From Alistipes sp. (lineage in GTDB: Bacteria > Bacteroidota > Bacteroidia > Bacteroidales > Rikenellaceae), in assembly GCA_017436185.1 (NCBI GenBank), contig JAFSDP010000008.1, positions 116,595 to 180,594 of the forward strand: 64,000 nt of DNA, written 5' to 3'. A program made the position numbers and the translations under genes. Within the stretch, counting starts at the first letter, position 1; each line of letters begins with the position of its first letter. This document shows, in pieces, positions 54,085-63,855 of this stretch. Under the pieces are notes generated by a model. It made no database searches. It had not been told where the DNA came from and saw nothing but the letters and a program-made list of their open reading frames with translations.

Positions 54085-54756
54085 GTGAAAAAGCAAAAAA
54101 CGGCATACTCGTTTAGCGAGGAGATTGTAAACGTCGCAACGCACGCCGCGGCTCTTGTGATGAGCGTCGCGGTCTGTTTGTGGTTTATTGTCCGAAGCGC
54201 TGCCGCCGACTCTTCGGTGGTGATTATCAGCCTGTTGCTCCATCTGTTTGGCGTGGCGAGTTCGTATGCCGCATCGACTATCTATCACGCAATCCCCGCG
54301 AGCAAACCCGACGCCAAGGCGTTGGCTCGCAAGTTCGACCACGCAGCAATATATTGGCATATCGCAGGTAGCTACTCGCCCGTGACGCTGATTGCGATGT
54401 GTGGCTCGGGCGAACGAATGTGGGGCTTGGTGATCTTCTCGTTTGTCTGGCTTTGTGCGTTGGTCGGAACGGCGTTGAGTTTCAGAAAGATGAAGTCGCA
54501 GAGCTATCTCGAAACGGCGTGCTATTGCTTGATGGGACTGACGATTCTGGTGGCATTCAAACCCTTCTATGAGTGTTGTGGATTGGAGGTTGTGCTGTGG
54601 GTTGTCGGCGAGGGTGTGGCGTACATCGCTGGCGCAGTGCTATATAGCTTCAAGAAAGTGCCATACATACATTCGGTTTTTCATCTGTTTGTGATACTTG
54701 GCGATGTGTGCCATATGGTTGCAACTTGGAAGATTTTGCAGATGTTCGTTTGGTAG
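54085..54756 (+). CDS. hemolysin III / PAQR-family membrane protein
   Basis: 223 residues, seven hydrophobic segments. The metal-site residues of the family are seen in ATHAAALVMSV (first His), STIYHAIPAS (His with Ser/Asp), and the C-terminal HSVFHLFVILGDVCHM (His pair). The start codon is GTG at 54085; no better ATG lies upstream. Members such as E. coli TrhA regulate membrane energetics and lipid state. Named hemolysin III for history; toxin activity is not implied. Confidence 0.92.
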   Translation: MKKQKTAYSFSEEIVNVATHAAALVMSVAVCLWFIVRSAAADSSVVIISLLLHLFGVASSYAASTIYHAIPASKPDAKALARKFDHAAIYWHIAGSYSPVTLIAMCGSGERMWGLVIFSFVWLCALVGTALSFRKMKSQSYLETACYCLMGLTILVAFKPFYECCGLEVVLWVVGEGVAYIAGAVLYSFKKVPYIHSVFHLFVILGDVCHMVATWKILQMFVW

Positions 54757-54781
54757 GATAGTGTGTCCCTATAGTAAAAAT

Positions 54782-54807
54782 GATCCCCCATCTTTCGGTG
54801 GGGGATC
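54782..54807. terminator. bidirectional terminator, hemolysin III gene / ltaE
   Basis: GATCCCCCA (54782-54790) and TGGGGGATC (54799-54807) form a perfect 9-bp stem; on the - strand a U5 run follows. Confidence 0.85.
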
Positions 54808-54813
54808 GTTCGT

Positions 54814-55839
54814 TTATAGTGCTTTGATCAACTCGTCGATTTGCTCATCGGTCGTGGCCCAGCTTGTTGCCAAACGTATCACCGTCAGCCCATTAGCCAA
54901 TTGTTCCCACGTGCTGAATGTGGTGATTTCGGAGAGGCGTGCCAGCTGCTCCTTGTCGAGCGTAACGAATACCTGATTCGAAAGCGTCGGCGTGGTCAGC
55001 GTGTAACCTCGCTCGATCAGCGCTTGGCTCAGTCGCTCGGCCTGGCGAACGGCATTGCGGGCGATCTCGAGGTAGAGATTGTCGGTGAACAACGTGTCGA
55101 ACTGCACACCGAGCAGCCACCCCTTAGCCAACAGCGCGCCCTGCTGCTTGATGAGGGTCGTGAAGTGGGCTATTCGCTCTCCCTGCGGAATGACCACCGC
55201 CTCGCCCATCAGCGCCCCGACCTTAGTGCCACCTATATAAAATATATCGCACAATCGAGCCACATCGGCAAGTGTGAAGTCGGCCGACGGAGCTGCCAGC
55301 GCATATCCCAATCGCGCACCGTCGATAAACAGTGGCAACTGCCAACGGTGGCAGACTGCGCTCAGCGCCTCCAACTCAGCGAGCGAGTATATCGTGCCCA
55401 ACTCGGTCGGTTGCGAGATATAGACCATACCGCTCCATACGGCGTGGTCGCGGTTTGCGTCGCCACGTTCGCGAGCGAGGTGCGTCTCCAAACGCTCGGC
55501 CGTGAGTTTGCCATCGACATTCTCGATGGTCAGCACTTTGTGTCCCGTCGCCTCGATCGCGCCCGATTCGTGTACGGCGATGTGTCCCGTATCGGCCGCC
55601 ATAACGCCCTCGTAAGGTCGTAGAACAGAGCGAATTATCGTTGCATTGGTCTGTGTTCCACCCACCAGAAAGCGGACATCGGCCTCGGGCGCACCACACG
55701 CCTCGCGGATACGACGCACGGCCGACGCACAATACTCGTCGCAGCCGTAGCCACCGATCTTCTCGAAGTTGATCTCGGTCAATCGTTCGAGAATCCGCGG
55801 GTGCGCACCCTCCATATAGTCGCTATCGAAGTGAAACAT
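54814..55839 (-). CDS. ltaE: low-specificity threonine aldolase-type PLP enzyme
   Basis: 341 residues, PLP fold type I. The lysine that binds PLP is in FYIGGTKVGALMGEA; PLP-phosphate and ring contacts are in VGGTQTNATIIRS and FIDGARLGYAL. It likely cleaves L-threonine or L-allo-threonine to glycine and acetaldehyde; a beta-eliminating lyase is the alternative. It is the last gene of the PBP1A-asd-ltaE unit (17 bases after asd). Confidence 0.9.
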   Translation of the reverse strand: MFHFDSDYMEGAHPRILERLTEINFEKIGGYGCDEYCASAVRRIREACGAPEADVRFLVGGTQTNATIIRSVLRPYEGVMAADTGHIAVHESGAIEATGHKVLTIENVDGKLTAERLETHLARERGDANRDHAVWSGMVYISQPTELGTIYSLAELEALSAVCHRWQLPLFIDGARLGYALAAPSADFTLADVARLCDIFYIGGTKVGALMGEAVVIPQGERIAHFTTLIKQQGALLAKGWLLGVQFDTLFTDNLYLEIARNAVRQAERLSQALIERGYTLTTPTLSNQVFVTLDKEQLARLSEITTFSTWEQLANGLTVIRLATSWATTDEQIDELIKAL

Positions 55840-55856
55840 AGTTACTTGTATTTCAG

Positions 55857-56867
55857 TTATTTAAGATGTCCGTTGCGCACCAGCCACTCGGCAATCTGCA
55901 CAGCATTCAGCGCTGCGCCTTTGCGAATCTGGTCGCTCACGCACCAGAACGAAAGTCCATTCTCGCAGGTCAGGTCCTTGCGGATACGACCCACATAAAC
56001 GGGATCCTTGCCCGCCATAAACAGCGGCATCGGGTAGATCTTATCCTGCGGCTCGTCCATCAGCACCACGCCCTCGGCCTCGGCAAATGCCTTGCGAGCC
56101 TCCTCGATCGAGATCGGGCGCTCGGTTTCGAGCCATATGCTCTCGGAGTGGGCGCGCATAACGGGCACGCGCACGCACGTAGCACTCACTGCCACGTCCG
56201 AGTGCATAATCTTGCGGGTCTCGTTGAACATCTTCATCTCCTCCTTGGTGTAGCCGTTGTCGGTGAAGACGTCGATATGCGGAATGACGTTGTAGGCCAG
56301 CTGGAAAGCAAATTTATTGACCGTCGGCTCCTCGCCACGACCCAACTCGGCATACTGCTCAACCAACTCGTCCATCGCTGCGGCGCCCGCGCCACTTGCC
56401 GACTGATAGGTCGAAACGTGTACGCGACGAATGTGCGACAGACGCTCGATCGCTTGCAGAGCCACGACCATCTGGATCGTGGTGCAGTTGGGGTTGGCGA
56501 TGATTCTTCGCGGGGGATTCACTGCGTCCGTAGCATTCACCTCGGGCACAACCAGAGGCACGTCCTCCTCCATACGGAATGCGCTCGAATTGTCGATCAT
56601 CAACGCGCCATAGCGGGTGATCGTCTCGGCGAACTCGCGCGAGGTGCCTGCACCTGCCGACGTGAAAGCCACGTCGATATCGCGGAAGTCGTCGTTATGT
56701 TGTAAAAGTTTGACACGCACCGCCTTGCCGTTGAACATATATTCGCGGCCCGCGCTGCGCTCCGATCCGAACAGATGCAGTTCGTCGATCGGGAACTGAC
56801 GCTCGGCCAAGATGCGCATCAGCTCCTGTCCGACTGCGCCACTTGCACCTACGATAGCAACTTTCAT
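55857..56867 (-). CDS. asd: aspartate-semialdehyde dehydrogenase
   Basis: 336 residues. Reduces aspartyl phosphate to aspartate semialdehyde with NADPH, feeding lysine, diaminopimelate, threonine and methionine. NADP binding: [18 protein letters not shown]; catalytic cysteine in [11 protein letters not shown]; the downstream histidine region [12 protein letters not shown]. Lies between the PBP1A gene and ltaE, which suits both DAP supply for the cell wall and the threonine branch. Confidence 0.96.
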   Translation of the reverse strand: MKVAIVGASGAVGQELMRILAERQFPIDELHLFGSERSAGREYMFNGKAVRVKLLQHNDDFRDIDVAFTSAGAGTSREFAETITRYGALMIDNSSAFRMEEDVPLVVPEVNATDAVNPPRRIIANPNCTTIQMVVALQAIERLSHIRRVHVSTYQSASGAGAAAMDELVEQYAELGRGEEPTVNKFAFQLAYNVIPHIDVFTDNGYTKEEMKMFNETRKIMHSDVAVSATCVRVPVMRAHSESIWLETERPISIEEARKAFAEAEGVVLMDEPQDKIYPMPLFMAGKDPVYVGRIRKDLTCENGLSFWCVSDQIRKGAALNAVQIAEWLVRNGHLK

Positions 56868-56894
56868 TTTTGTTACGATATAAATATTTGAGTG

Positions 56895-59306
56895 TTAATC
56901 GAAAAATTCATCTTCGGCTGCGGCCTCGGCCTGCTGTGCGCGGTTCTCCTCGTCGCAGTCATATACCACCACGTTGTTCGGGCGCGAGAAGGTATCGGTC
57001 GGCTTGACGCCCAGACGCGGATCGGCATAGACCTTCGTGATGAAGCGTCCGAAGATGGGCAGAGCCAACGCCGCACCACCTTCGCCTGCACCCGAAATGT
57101 GTACTGACTGATCCTCGCCACCGCACCAAGCACCGGCAACCAAGTTGGGCGTTACGCCCACAAACCAAGCGTCGCGGTTCTCGTTCGATGTTCCGGTCTT
57201 GCCGCCCACTTCGCCCGTAACATTGTAGGCCCAGCGCAGACGTCCTGCCGTACCTGCACGAACCACGTTCTGCAACATTCCGAGCATCGTGTATGCGGTC
57301 TGCTCGCTGATGGCGTCCTCGGTGGGCGGAATGAACGTAGCCAGCAGGTTGCCCTGACGGTCCTCGATACGTGTTACGAAGATGGGATCGGTATGAACAC
57401 CTCGATTGGCGAAGGTACAGAATGCACCCGTCAGCTCGAACAGCGACGCCTCCGACGAGCCGAGGCACAGTGCCCACTGCGGGTCGATGTAACTGTCGAT
57501 ACCCATATTATGAATGAAATCGGCTACGGCGGCGGGCTGCTTCGACTGCTTCATAATCCAAGCCGAGTAGTTGTTGCGGCTATTTGCCAGACCCCAGCTC
57601 AGCGGGTGAAGTTTGCTGTCATACGGATCGCGGTTGGCCTCCTTCGGAGTCCAAGGAGTACCGTTGTCGGTCTCGATCGTTACGGGCTCGTTCATCACCT
57701 GCGTACAGGGCGTAAGTCCCAAGTGGTCAATGGCAAAGGTGTAGATGAAGGGCTTGATCGTCGAGCCGATCTGTCGCTTACCCTGCTTAGCCAAATCGTA
57801 CTTGAAATAGCGGAAGTTGGGACCTCCGACGTATGCCTTGACGTGGCCCGTCGTGGGGTCCATTGCTACGAACGAGGCGCGCAGAATCTGCTTGTGGTGC
57901 AGAATCGAGTCGCGCGGTGTCATCGTAGTATCGCGGTCGCCCTTGTAGGTGAAGATCTTCATTCGGCACGGACGCTCGAACGAGGCATAGATCTCCTCCT
58001 CGGGCACACCCGCCTTGTTCATCTGATAGTAGCGATCCGAGTAGCGCATTGCGTTGCGCAGAATGCGCTCGATGTCCTCTTTGCTCTGGTTGCGGAACAA
58101 CACACCCGTATTCTTCACCTGACGATCCATTCGCGGCTGCACGTCCGAGGTCATATGCTCCAACAGAGCCTCCTCGGCATATTTCTGCATCGACGAGTTG
58201 ATCGTGGTATAGATCTTCAAACCATCACGATAGATATTGTAATCCGTACCGTCGGCCTTCTGATTCTTCTGACACCAGCCGTAGAGCGGGTTGTTATTCC
58301 ACTGATCGAGCGCCTGATCGAAATCCCAATCGTTGTTGAACTGCGAACGCTTGGGGCGTGGCTGATTCATCACCAGACGCAGCATCTCGCGGAAGTAAGT
58401 TGCCGTACCGTCGTTGTGCGAGATGGGGCGGTAGTTGAGCTGAATGGGCAGTGCCGAGAGCGAATCGTACTGCTCGCGTGTGATGCAACCATTGGCACGC
58501 ATACGCGACATCACCGTATTGCGGCGTGCAATCGAGTGGTCGTAGTTCAGAACGGGGTTGTAGCGCGTGGGCTTGTTCACAACGCCAACCAACACCGCAG
58601 CCTCCTGAACATTAAGCTGATCGGGCGTCTTGTTGAAGAACGTGCGCGCTGCCGACTTGATGCCGTAGGCATTCGATCCGTATTCGACCGTATTGAGATA
58701 CATCGCCACCAGCTCCTCCTTGGTGTAGTTGTATTCGAGCTTTACGGCTGTGATCCACTCTTTGAGTTTCGAGATCACCAGACGCATCTTGCGCATCACG
58801 GGACCGACCGAGGTCGTGTCGCGCGGGAAGAGGTTCTTGGCTACCTGCTGAGTGATCGTACTACCACCGCCCTGACCCGAATTGCCGAGCGCAATGGTCT
58901 TGACTCCCACGCGGATCAACGCCTTGATGTCGATACCCGAGTGCGAATGGAAACGCTCGTCCTCGGTCGAGATCAGTGCTGCCACAACGGCGGGCACCTC
59001 CTCGCCATCGAGTCTCAGCAGTTGGGTGCTATCTTCGGGGAAGAGCTCGGCATACTCGACATACGAACGGTTCTGCACGAAGAACGAGCCAATGACCTTG
59101 CCATCTTCCGAGTAGATTTCGGTTGCGATGTTGCTCTTGGGGTTTTCCAGCTCTTCGAACGAGGGTAGCTTGCCGAACAGACCTAAGGCGGTCAGCACAA
59201 GCAGGAAAAAGAGCAATGCAAAGGGGAACATTGCGATGATCCACAGCCATTTAACCATACGTGGGCGCTGTGTCGTGGGTTTTGCGTTATTGGTCTTTTG
59301 TGCCAT
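56895..59306 (-). CDS. class A penicillin-binding protein (PBP1A type)
   Basis: Bifunctional peptidoglycan synthase, 803 residues. One membrane helix (about 22-44), a glycosyltransferase GT51 domain (STEDERFHSHSGID with the catalytic Glu, QGGGSTITQQVAKNLFP), and a transpeptidase domain with SxxK (GSTIKPF), SxN (SRNN) and KTG (GGKTGTSNE). The C-terminal tail is acidic. First gene of the unit with asd 27 bases downstream. Confidence 0.96.
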   Translation of the reverse strand: MAQKTNNAKPTTQRPRMVKWLWIIAMFPFALLFFLLVLTALGLFGKLPSFEELENPKSNIATEIYSEDGKVIGSFFVQNRSYVEYAELFPEDSTQLLRLDGEEVPAVVAALISTEDERFHSHSGIDIKALIRVGVKTIALGNSGQGGGSTITQQVAKNLFPRDTTSVGPVMRKMRLVISKLKEWITAVKLEYNYTKEELVAMYLNTVEYGSNAYGIKSAARTFFNKTPDQLNVQEAAVLVGVVNKPTRYNPVLNYDHSIARRNTVMSRMRANGCITREQYDSLSALPIQLNYRPISHNDGTATYFREMLRLVMNQPRPKRSQFNNDWDFDQALDQWNNNPLYGWCQKNQKADGTDYNIYRDGLKIYTTINSSMQKYAEEALLEHMTSDVQPRMDRQVKNTGVLFRNQSKEDIERILRNAMRYSDRYYQMNKAGVPEEEIYASFERPCRMKIFTYKGDRDTTMTPRDSILHHKQILRASFVAMDPTTGHVKAYVGGPNFRYFKYDLAKQGKRQIGSTIKPFIYTFAIDHLGLTPCTQVMNEPVTIETDNGTPWTPKEANRDPYDSKLHPLSWGLANSRNNYSAWIMKQSKQPAAVADFIHNMGIDSYIDPQWALCLGSSEASLFELTGAFCTFANRGVHTDPIFVTRIEDRQGNLLATFIPPTEDAISEQTAYTMLGMLQNVVRAGTAGRLRWAYNVTGEVGGKTGTSNENRDAWFVGVTPNLVAGAWCGGEDQSVHISGAGEGGAALALPIFGRFITKVYADPRLGVKPTDTFSRPNNVVVYDCDEENRAQQAEAAAEDEFFD

Positions 59307-59349
59307 ATCTTTTTAACTGAATAACGTAATCGAACTTTGAACTATCGTA

Positions 59350-59357
59350 CAAAGTTA
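59350..59357 (-). promoter_or_regulatory. -7 box of the PBP1A-asd-ltaE unit
   Basis: The - strand reads TAACTTTG, 44 bases before the start. An 8-bp hairpin CACTTTTC-TAC-GAAAAGTG (59390-59408) lies just upstream and may be the end of the preceding gene. Confidence 0.6.
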
Positions 59358-59436
59358 CAACTTTCTACTGAAATGACGAAATGCCGAGCCACTTTTCTAC
59401 GAAAAGTGCCTACACTTGCCCTCGCATTCAGAGCGA

Positions 59437-62313
59437 TCAGATGGGCAGTCCTACGCCGGCTGAGAAATGAACGCCCTTGCGGTTGCTCGGTTTGTAGAGC
59501 GAGAGATTGATCGTGAAGGTCGAAGCCGCGGGCGAACGCATAAGGTTGAAGTCGATAATCAAATCGCCACCGAACGAATTGACACTCTGCCAATTATACT
59601 TTTGCATCTGGCTGTCGAACGTACGCATTGTGGCGTAGTTGAACCCGACGTTCAGAGCGATGCGTTTGAAGAATATTACCGATGGTATTCCGAAATCGGG
59701 ATAGCACAACGGCAACTGATAGTCGATGGCCGTAGCCACATAGTGCGAGGGGCTCGACGAGAGTTTGTACTCCGCACCTCGGGGATACAACTCGCGTTGA
59801 TAGAACGAGTAGCTTTTGCCCTGCTCGGTGGTCTGGAACGCGGCACGCAGACGTAGCGAGTGGTTGCGGGCAATGGCGGGCGTGAGAGCCTGTCCAAAGA
59901 TCGAGAACGAGTGCGCAAAATCGCTATTGGTCGGATTGAACGAGTGGGTCAGACGCACGGCATAGCCCCAACGAGGACGCATATTGCGATAGGCCGAACG
60001 GACGTTGTCGCCAAAGGTAATTTGTGAGGTTAAACGATTGACACCCTGGCGATAGCTCTTTGAACGTTCGCTGTAAGTCAAGCCGTTGAAGTATTGCCAA
60101 TCAACCAAGGGCGTGAGGTAACGCAGATGGTGCCCGCTCGATAGCTGCATAGGCAACGAAAGACGCGCTCCGACCATATAGTATCGGTTGAGTTTCTGCG
60201 TAGGATCGGCCACCTCGTCCGAGGGTTTATAGACGGGTTGCATCGCACCGCCATACTGACCCTGCAACTCGATGTGAGGACCGAGGGCGCGGAAATTGAT
60301 CGCACCGCGAATCATCGACCCACGATCGCGTCGCCAACCGTATGTGGCGTATGCCGTAACCGACGAAAGCAGATTCTGCGAGGCGAGGGTTATGCCCCAC
60401 TGCGGATCGAACGTGAAGTTTTCGATCGCCTCGAACAGGTCGATCGAAACGGGGGCCCAACTGTGGAACTTGAAGTAATGCAGCCCCTTACGATAACGCT
60501 TCGAGGGCAGTTGCTCGTGCTGAGCGTGGAGCATTGCTGTATCGACGCGCACCGTATCGAGATTGACGACGGGCATACGACGTCGTGGCGGATTGACCAA
60601 TTCGATGGGTGTCGGTGCCCACTCGACCTTGCCGATTGAGCTGTCGAGCGGTTGGGTCGCAATCAGATATCCGCGATCGTCGTATGTGGTAACCACCAGC
60701 TGGTCGTTGGCGGGGGCAGGATCGAACGAGCCATATTCCGATTCGGTGAGCTGCCACTCCTCACCCGATGCGATGTCGAGAGCGTGTGCCTCGTCGCGTC
60801 CCGAACGGATCGACCCGAAGTAGAGTCGTCCATCTTTGGCTCGCAGGTCGCTCAGCGTAACGTATGCCGCGCGTGTCAATCGACGGTCGTTGCCCGCACG
60901 ATCAACCTCGCCCAAATACATACCGTCGTCGTCCAGACCGATGTAGTAAAGACGGGCGGTCGAGTTGTCCCACGCAAGACCGTGAATCTCCTCGCCCAAA
61001 GGTTTGCTTATCAACGTATTACCCTTGCCTGCGTGTCCCGTTGCGATCGTGTAGCGACCCTCGGGTGCATACTCGACCCAAGCCAACGAATCGCCCTCGA
61101 TCGGGGTGGGGTAGAGTATGTTTGCATCGGTTACAATCGAGTGAGTGCGTTCGGTGTTGAGGTCAGCCCAGCAGAGGCGCGAGTCGTAACGTTCGTCCCA
61201 CAGCAGACTGCGACGATACTCGGTCCACCACAAACGACCGTCGCTGCCGAGTGCGGGACGGGTGCTGACCGAGCCGATATGGCTGATCAGGTGCTCCTCG
61301 CCCGTACGGAGGTCAATTTCGACCAAGCGTGCCGAGCGGTCGAAGTCGCTTTTGACGGCAACGATGTGCGTGGAGTCTATCGCCTGCGGGTGCGAATAGG
61401 TGGTATATGCTGTTGTCGGAGTGGCGATTACGTGGGTCGAAGGCTCGACTTTGGGCAGCGCACTCCAATATGCCTGCAACGAATCGAACGTTTCGCCAAA
61501 GAGCTCTTTCGTCGATGTTCCGACGCGCTTTCGGAGTGCGATGTAGTTCGATACGATCAGAAACGGATAACGCGACGAGTAGTCCGCCACCTCGTCCCAT
61601 ATCACTCGGTTGTATTTGTTGTAGGCGTAGGCAGAGATCTGATAACCAAGCGCATAGTGATTGGGAATAGCCTCTCGGTACGAGCCGCAGAACCAGCGGT
61701 CGGGGTTGCGTCCATCGACAATTTTACCCTGCTTGGCGCGGTAGATCATCGAGAACGAGGGCTGGCGTCCGCGCCCGAAGGTGCTCATATCGGTTTCGAT
61801 CATCGTCGCGTCGCCCTCAATGACCCACAACGGCAGTCCGATCAGGCTGACGAATGCACCCTGTTCGCCCAGAAGATAGTAGAGCGCGCGGAAGGTGTGG
61901 CGGTTGAGGTTATTGTACTGCACGGCGTGGCGCTGTTCGTGTGCCGCAAGCTGTTTGAGCCACGGCATCGAGTAGCTCTCGACGTCGGGCGTTGCAAGCA
62001 CCTCGATTCGTTTCGGTGCCCACATCACCATTCCGTTCGACACCGAGTTTTGGGTGTGCATCACCACCGGAATCTTCATCGCTCCGCGACGGAAACCGTA
62101 GTCGATGTCCTGCCCCGCTGCGTTGAGGTAGTGCATTGCGCGGCGAGCCATCGTATCGAAATTGTTGGGATAGACTATTCGAAAACGATCGTTGCGGATC
62201 TGCTGCCAGCGCGTCGAAGCGGGATCGGCTCCCCAATCGTAATATTGTCCCTGCGCACCGATCGCACCGATCAGCGCGACAAACCAGAGAAATATCTTGA
62301 ATAGCTGCCTCAT
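59437..62313 (-). CDS. MA-like metallopeptidase / beta-propeller / outer-membrane barrel protein
   Basis: 958 residues with the start at 62313. A signal peptide (FLWFVALIGAIGA) is followed by a gluzincin-like peptidase domain with HEQRH (residues 125-129) and the downstream WVIEGDAT, whose Glu166 would be the third zinc ligand; then several blade-like repeats of about 45 residues (residues 330-640, such as GRLYFGSIRSG); then a beta-rich C-terminal 330 residues ending HFSAGVGLPI, an outer-membrane barrel look. It may be a self-anchored surface or periplasmic peptidase. No exact family known to me. A long unused frame extends to 62460. Confidence 0.78.
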   Translation of the reverse strand: MRQLFKIFLWFVALIGAIGAQGQYYDWGADPASTRWQQIRNDRFRIVYPNNFDTMARRAMHYLNAAGQDIDYGFRRGAMKIPVVMHTQNSVSNGMVMWAPKRIEVLATPDVESYSMPWLKQLAAHEQRHAVQYNNLNRHTFRALYYLLGEQGAFVSLIGLPLWVIEGDATMIETDMSTFGRGRQPSFSMIYRAKQGKIVDGRNPDRWFCGSYREAIPNHYALGYQISAYAYNKYNRVIWDEVADYSSRYPFLIVSNYIALRKRVGTSTKELFGETFDSLQAYWSALPKVEPSTHVIATPTTAYTTYSHPQAIDSTHIVAVKSDFDRSARLVEIDLRTGEEHLISHIGSVSTRPALGSDGRLWWTEYRRSLLWDERYDSRLCWADLNTERTHSIVTDANILYPTPIEGDSLAWVEYAPEGRYTIATGHAGKGNTLISKPLGEEIHGLAWDNSTARLYYIGLDDDGMYLGEVDRAGNDRRLTRAAYVTLSDLRAKDGRLYFGSIRSGRDEAHALDIASGEEWQLTESEYGSFDPAPANDQLVVTTYDDRGYLIATQPLDSSIGKVEWAPTPIELVNPPRRRMPVVNLDTVRVDTAMLHAQHEQLPSKRYRKGLHYFKFHSWAPVSIDLFEAIENFTFDPQWGITLASQNLLSSVTAYATYGWRRDRGSMIRGAINFRALGPHIELQGQYGGAMQPVYKPSDEVADPTQKLNRYYMVGARLSLPMQLSSGHHLRYLTPLVDWQYFNGLTYSERSKSYRQGVNRLTSQITFGDNVRSAYRNMRPRWGYAVRLTHSFNPTNSDFAHSFSIFGQALTPAIARNHSLRLRAAFQTTEQGKSYSFYQRELYPRGAEYKLSSSPSHYVATAIDYQLPLCYPDFGIPSVIFFKRIALNVGFNYATMRTFDSQMQKYNWQSVNSFGGDLIIDFNLMRSPAASTFTINLSLYKPSNRKGVHFSAGVGLPI

Positions 62314-62342
62314 ATCGTGATAACGTTTGCGTAGGGCAAAAA

Positions 62343-62690
62343 TTATGCGCCGGCCTTTTTGGCTTTGTAGCCTTCGCGCGTCAGAATATCGACAATGCGG
62401 TCGCGGAAGTCGCCCTGAATGATAATCTCTCCATCTTTTGCCGAGCCACCCACGCCGCAACGGCTTTTGAGTAGCGAGGCCAGCTCCTTCAAATCGTCGT
62501 GCGAACCTACGAAACCACGTACCAGCGTAACTACTTTACCCGCACGCTGTTTGCGGTCGAGCCACACGCGCAACTGCTGCTGCGCAGGGGGCAGGGTCGA
62601 GGCCTCTTCGGGCTCATCGGTGGTGTACTGAAAGTCAGGGTTTGTGGAATAAACTACGTTTAATCGCGCTTTCCAATCGTTATTGCTCAT
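62343..62690 (-). CDS. yciH: SUI1/eIF1-like translation factor (YciH type)
   Basis: 115 residues: a low-complexity N-terminus and a SUI1 domain (VTLVRGFVGSHDDLKELASLLKSRCGVGGSAKDG in parts) ending GYKAKKAG. Bacterial SUI1 proteins bind the small subunit and influence start-codon choice. It begins right after its promoter box and lies 29 bases before the large peptidase gene on the same strand, so the two are probably cotranscribed. Confidence 0.92.
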   Translation of the reverse strand: MSNNDWKARLNVVYSTNPDFQYTTDEPEEASTLPPAQQQLRVWLDRKQRAGKVVTLVRGFVGSHDDLKELASLLKSRCGVGGSAKDGEIIIQGDFRDRIVDILTREGYKAKKAGA

Positions 62691-62711
62691 TTGGGCCTAA
62701 ATAATTTTTGG

Positions 62712-62719
62712 CAAATATA
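62712..62719 (-). promoter_or_regulatory. -7 box of yciH and the large peptidase gene
   Basis: The - strand reads TATATTTG, 22 bases before the yciH start. Confidence 0.65.
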
Positions 62720-62730
62720 CGAATTTTTCA

Positions 62731-62738
62731 TATATTTG
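62731..62738 (+). promoter_or_regulatory. -7 box of the DUF4435 gene
   Basis: TATATTTG, nine bases before the ATG at 62748, back to back with the yciH box. Confidence 0.6.
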
Positions 62739-62747
62739 TGTGCAAGT

Positions 62748-63776
62748 ATGACAAAGGTGGTATTCAATAGAGGGCGCGCCAACCGCTCTAAGCGCGAAGT
62801 GCAGACGGTCAATTACAACCGCCTGCCGATCGATCCGTCGAAGCGTTTGGTGAGGGTCTATGTCGAAGGTTATGAGGACGTTGCCTTCTGGCGTGGTATC
62901 TTCGACCACTTCGATAATCCCTACTACGTATTCGAAATTTCGGTGCCCAATCGCCCCGATATGGCTAAGGGTAAAAAGGTGCTCGAAGCACTCATTCCGC
63001 AGAGCAACGAGCAGATGTTGTTGTGCGTCGATGGCGACTTCGACTACCTCTTCCAGAAACATCGTGCCGAGTCGCGCAAGATTGTCGAGGCTCCGTTTAT
63101 GTTCCACACATACGCCTATGCCACCGAGAATTACGTCTGCTACGCTCCGTCGCTGCACAATGTCTGCGTGCGTGCCACTAAGAACGATACCCGAATCTTC
63201 GATTTCGAGAAGTTTATGGCTGAGTATTCGCGCACGATCTACCCGCTGTTTTTGTGGTATGCACTCTCGGCACGCGATAGCGATATCAATGTTTTCCAGT
63301 TGGTAGACTTCCGTAATAGTGTGAAAATCAACTATCTCGAACCCGACGACAATGCCCGTACAACGCTCGATTGGTTGTCGCGTCAGGTGTCGCGTCGTCG
63401 CACGTCGCTCGAAAACGCGCGTCCCGATATTGCTGAGCGTATCGACGATTTCGCCCGCGAGTTGCAGGATATGGGCGTCTATCCCGAGGATACCTATTTA
63501 TATATGCACGGCCATACGCTGATGGACAACGTGGTGATGATTACTCTGAATGCTGTTTGCGAGCGTCTGCGTTGTATGTCGGTGTCGCGTATCAACTCCT
63601 CGTCGCAACGTGGTCAGGCGCTGAGCAACGAACTGAGCAATTATAGCAACCAGCTGCGAAACGTGCGCGATGTACTACTTGATAATGAGAACTATACGGA
63701 TTGTTTCCTTTATCACAAATTGAGTAACGACATCGACGCCTACCTATGCCGAGCAGTCGAAAAACTCAAAAAGTAG
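62748..63776 (+). CDS. DUF4435 (TOPRIM-like) protein, solitary
   Basis: 342 residues, cytoplasmic. A TOPRIM-like core is visible: VRVYVEGYEDVAFW with Glu40 and Asp44, then LLCVDGDFDYLF with Asp95, Asp97 and Asp99. The rest is helical. DUF4435 proteins act as nuclease partners of AAA ATPases, for example AriB of the PARIS antiphage system, but no ATPase gene is next to this one. A household RNA or DNA nuclease is also possible. The start at 62748 follows from the promoter box; the frame is open to 62691. Confidence 0.8.
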   Translation: MTKVVFNRGRANRSKREVQTVNYNRLPIDPSKRLVRVYVEGYEDVAFWRGIFDHFDNPYYVFEISVPNRPDMAKGKKVLEALIPQSNEQMLLCVDGDFDYLFQKHRAESRKIVEAPFMFHTYAYATENYVCYAPSLHNVCVRATKNDTRIFDFEKFMAEYSRTIYPLFLWYALSARDSDINVFQLVDFRNSVKINYLEPDDNARTTLDWLSRQVSRRRTSLENARPDIAERIDDFARELQDMGVYPEDTYLYMHGHTLMDNVVMITLNAVCERLRCMSVSRINSSSQRGQALSNELSNYSNQLRNVRDVLLDNENYTDCFLYHKLSNDIDAYLCRAVEKLKK

Positions 63777-63790
63777 TATCTTCAATTCAC

Positions 63791-63824
63791 AATAAAACCG
63801 CGCTCAATACGGGCGCGGTTTATT
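63791..63824 (+). terminator. intrinsic terminator of the DUF4435 gene
   Basis: AACCGCGC (63796-63803) and GCGCGGTT (63813-63820), extended by A/T pairs to both sides. Confidence 0.85.
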
Positions 63825-63855
63825 TATGTATTATTACTAATTAACTTTGAATTGG

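Noticed and set aside
54085..54756. Reading the hemolysin III gene as a toxin
   Set aside because: The PAQR-type membrane protein family is mainly non-toxic; the name is historical.
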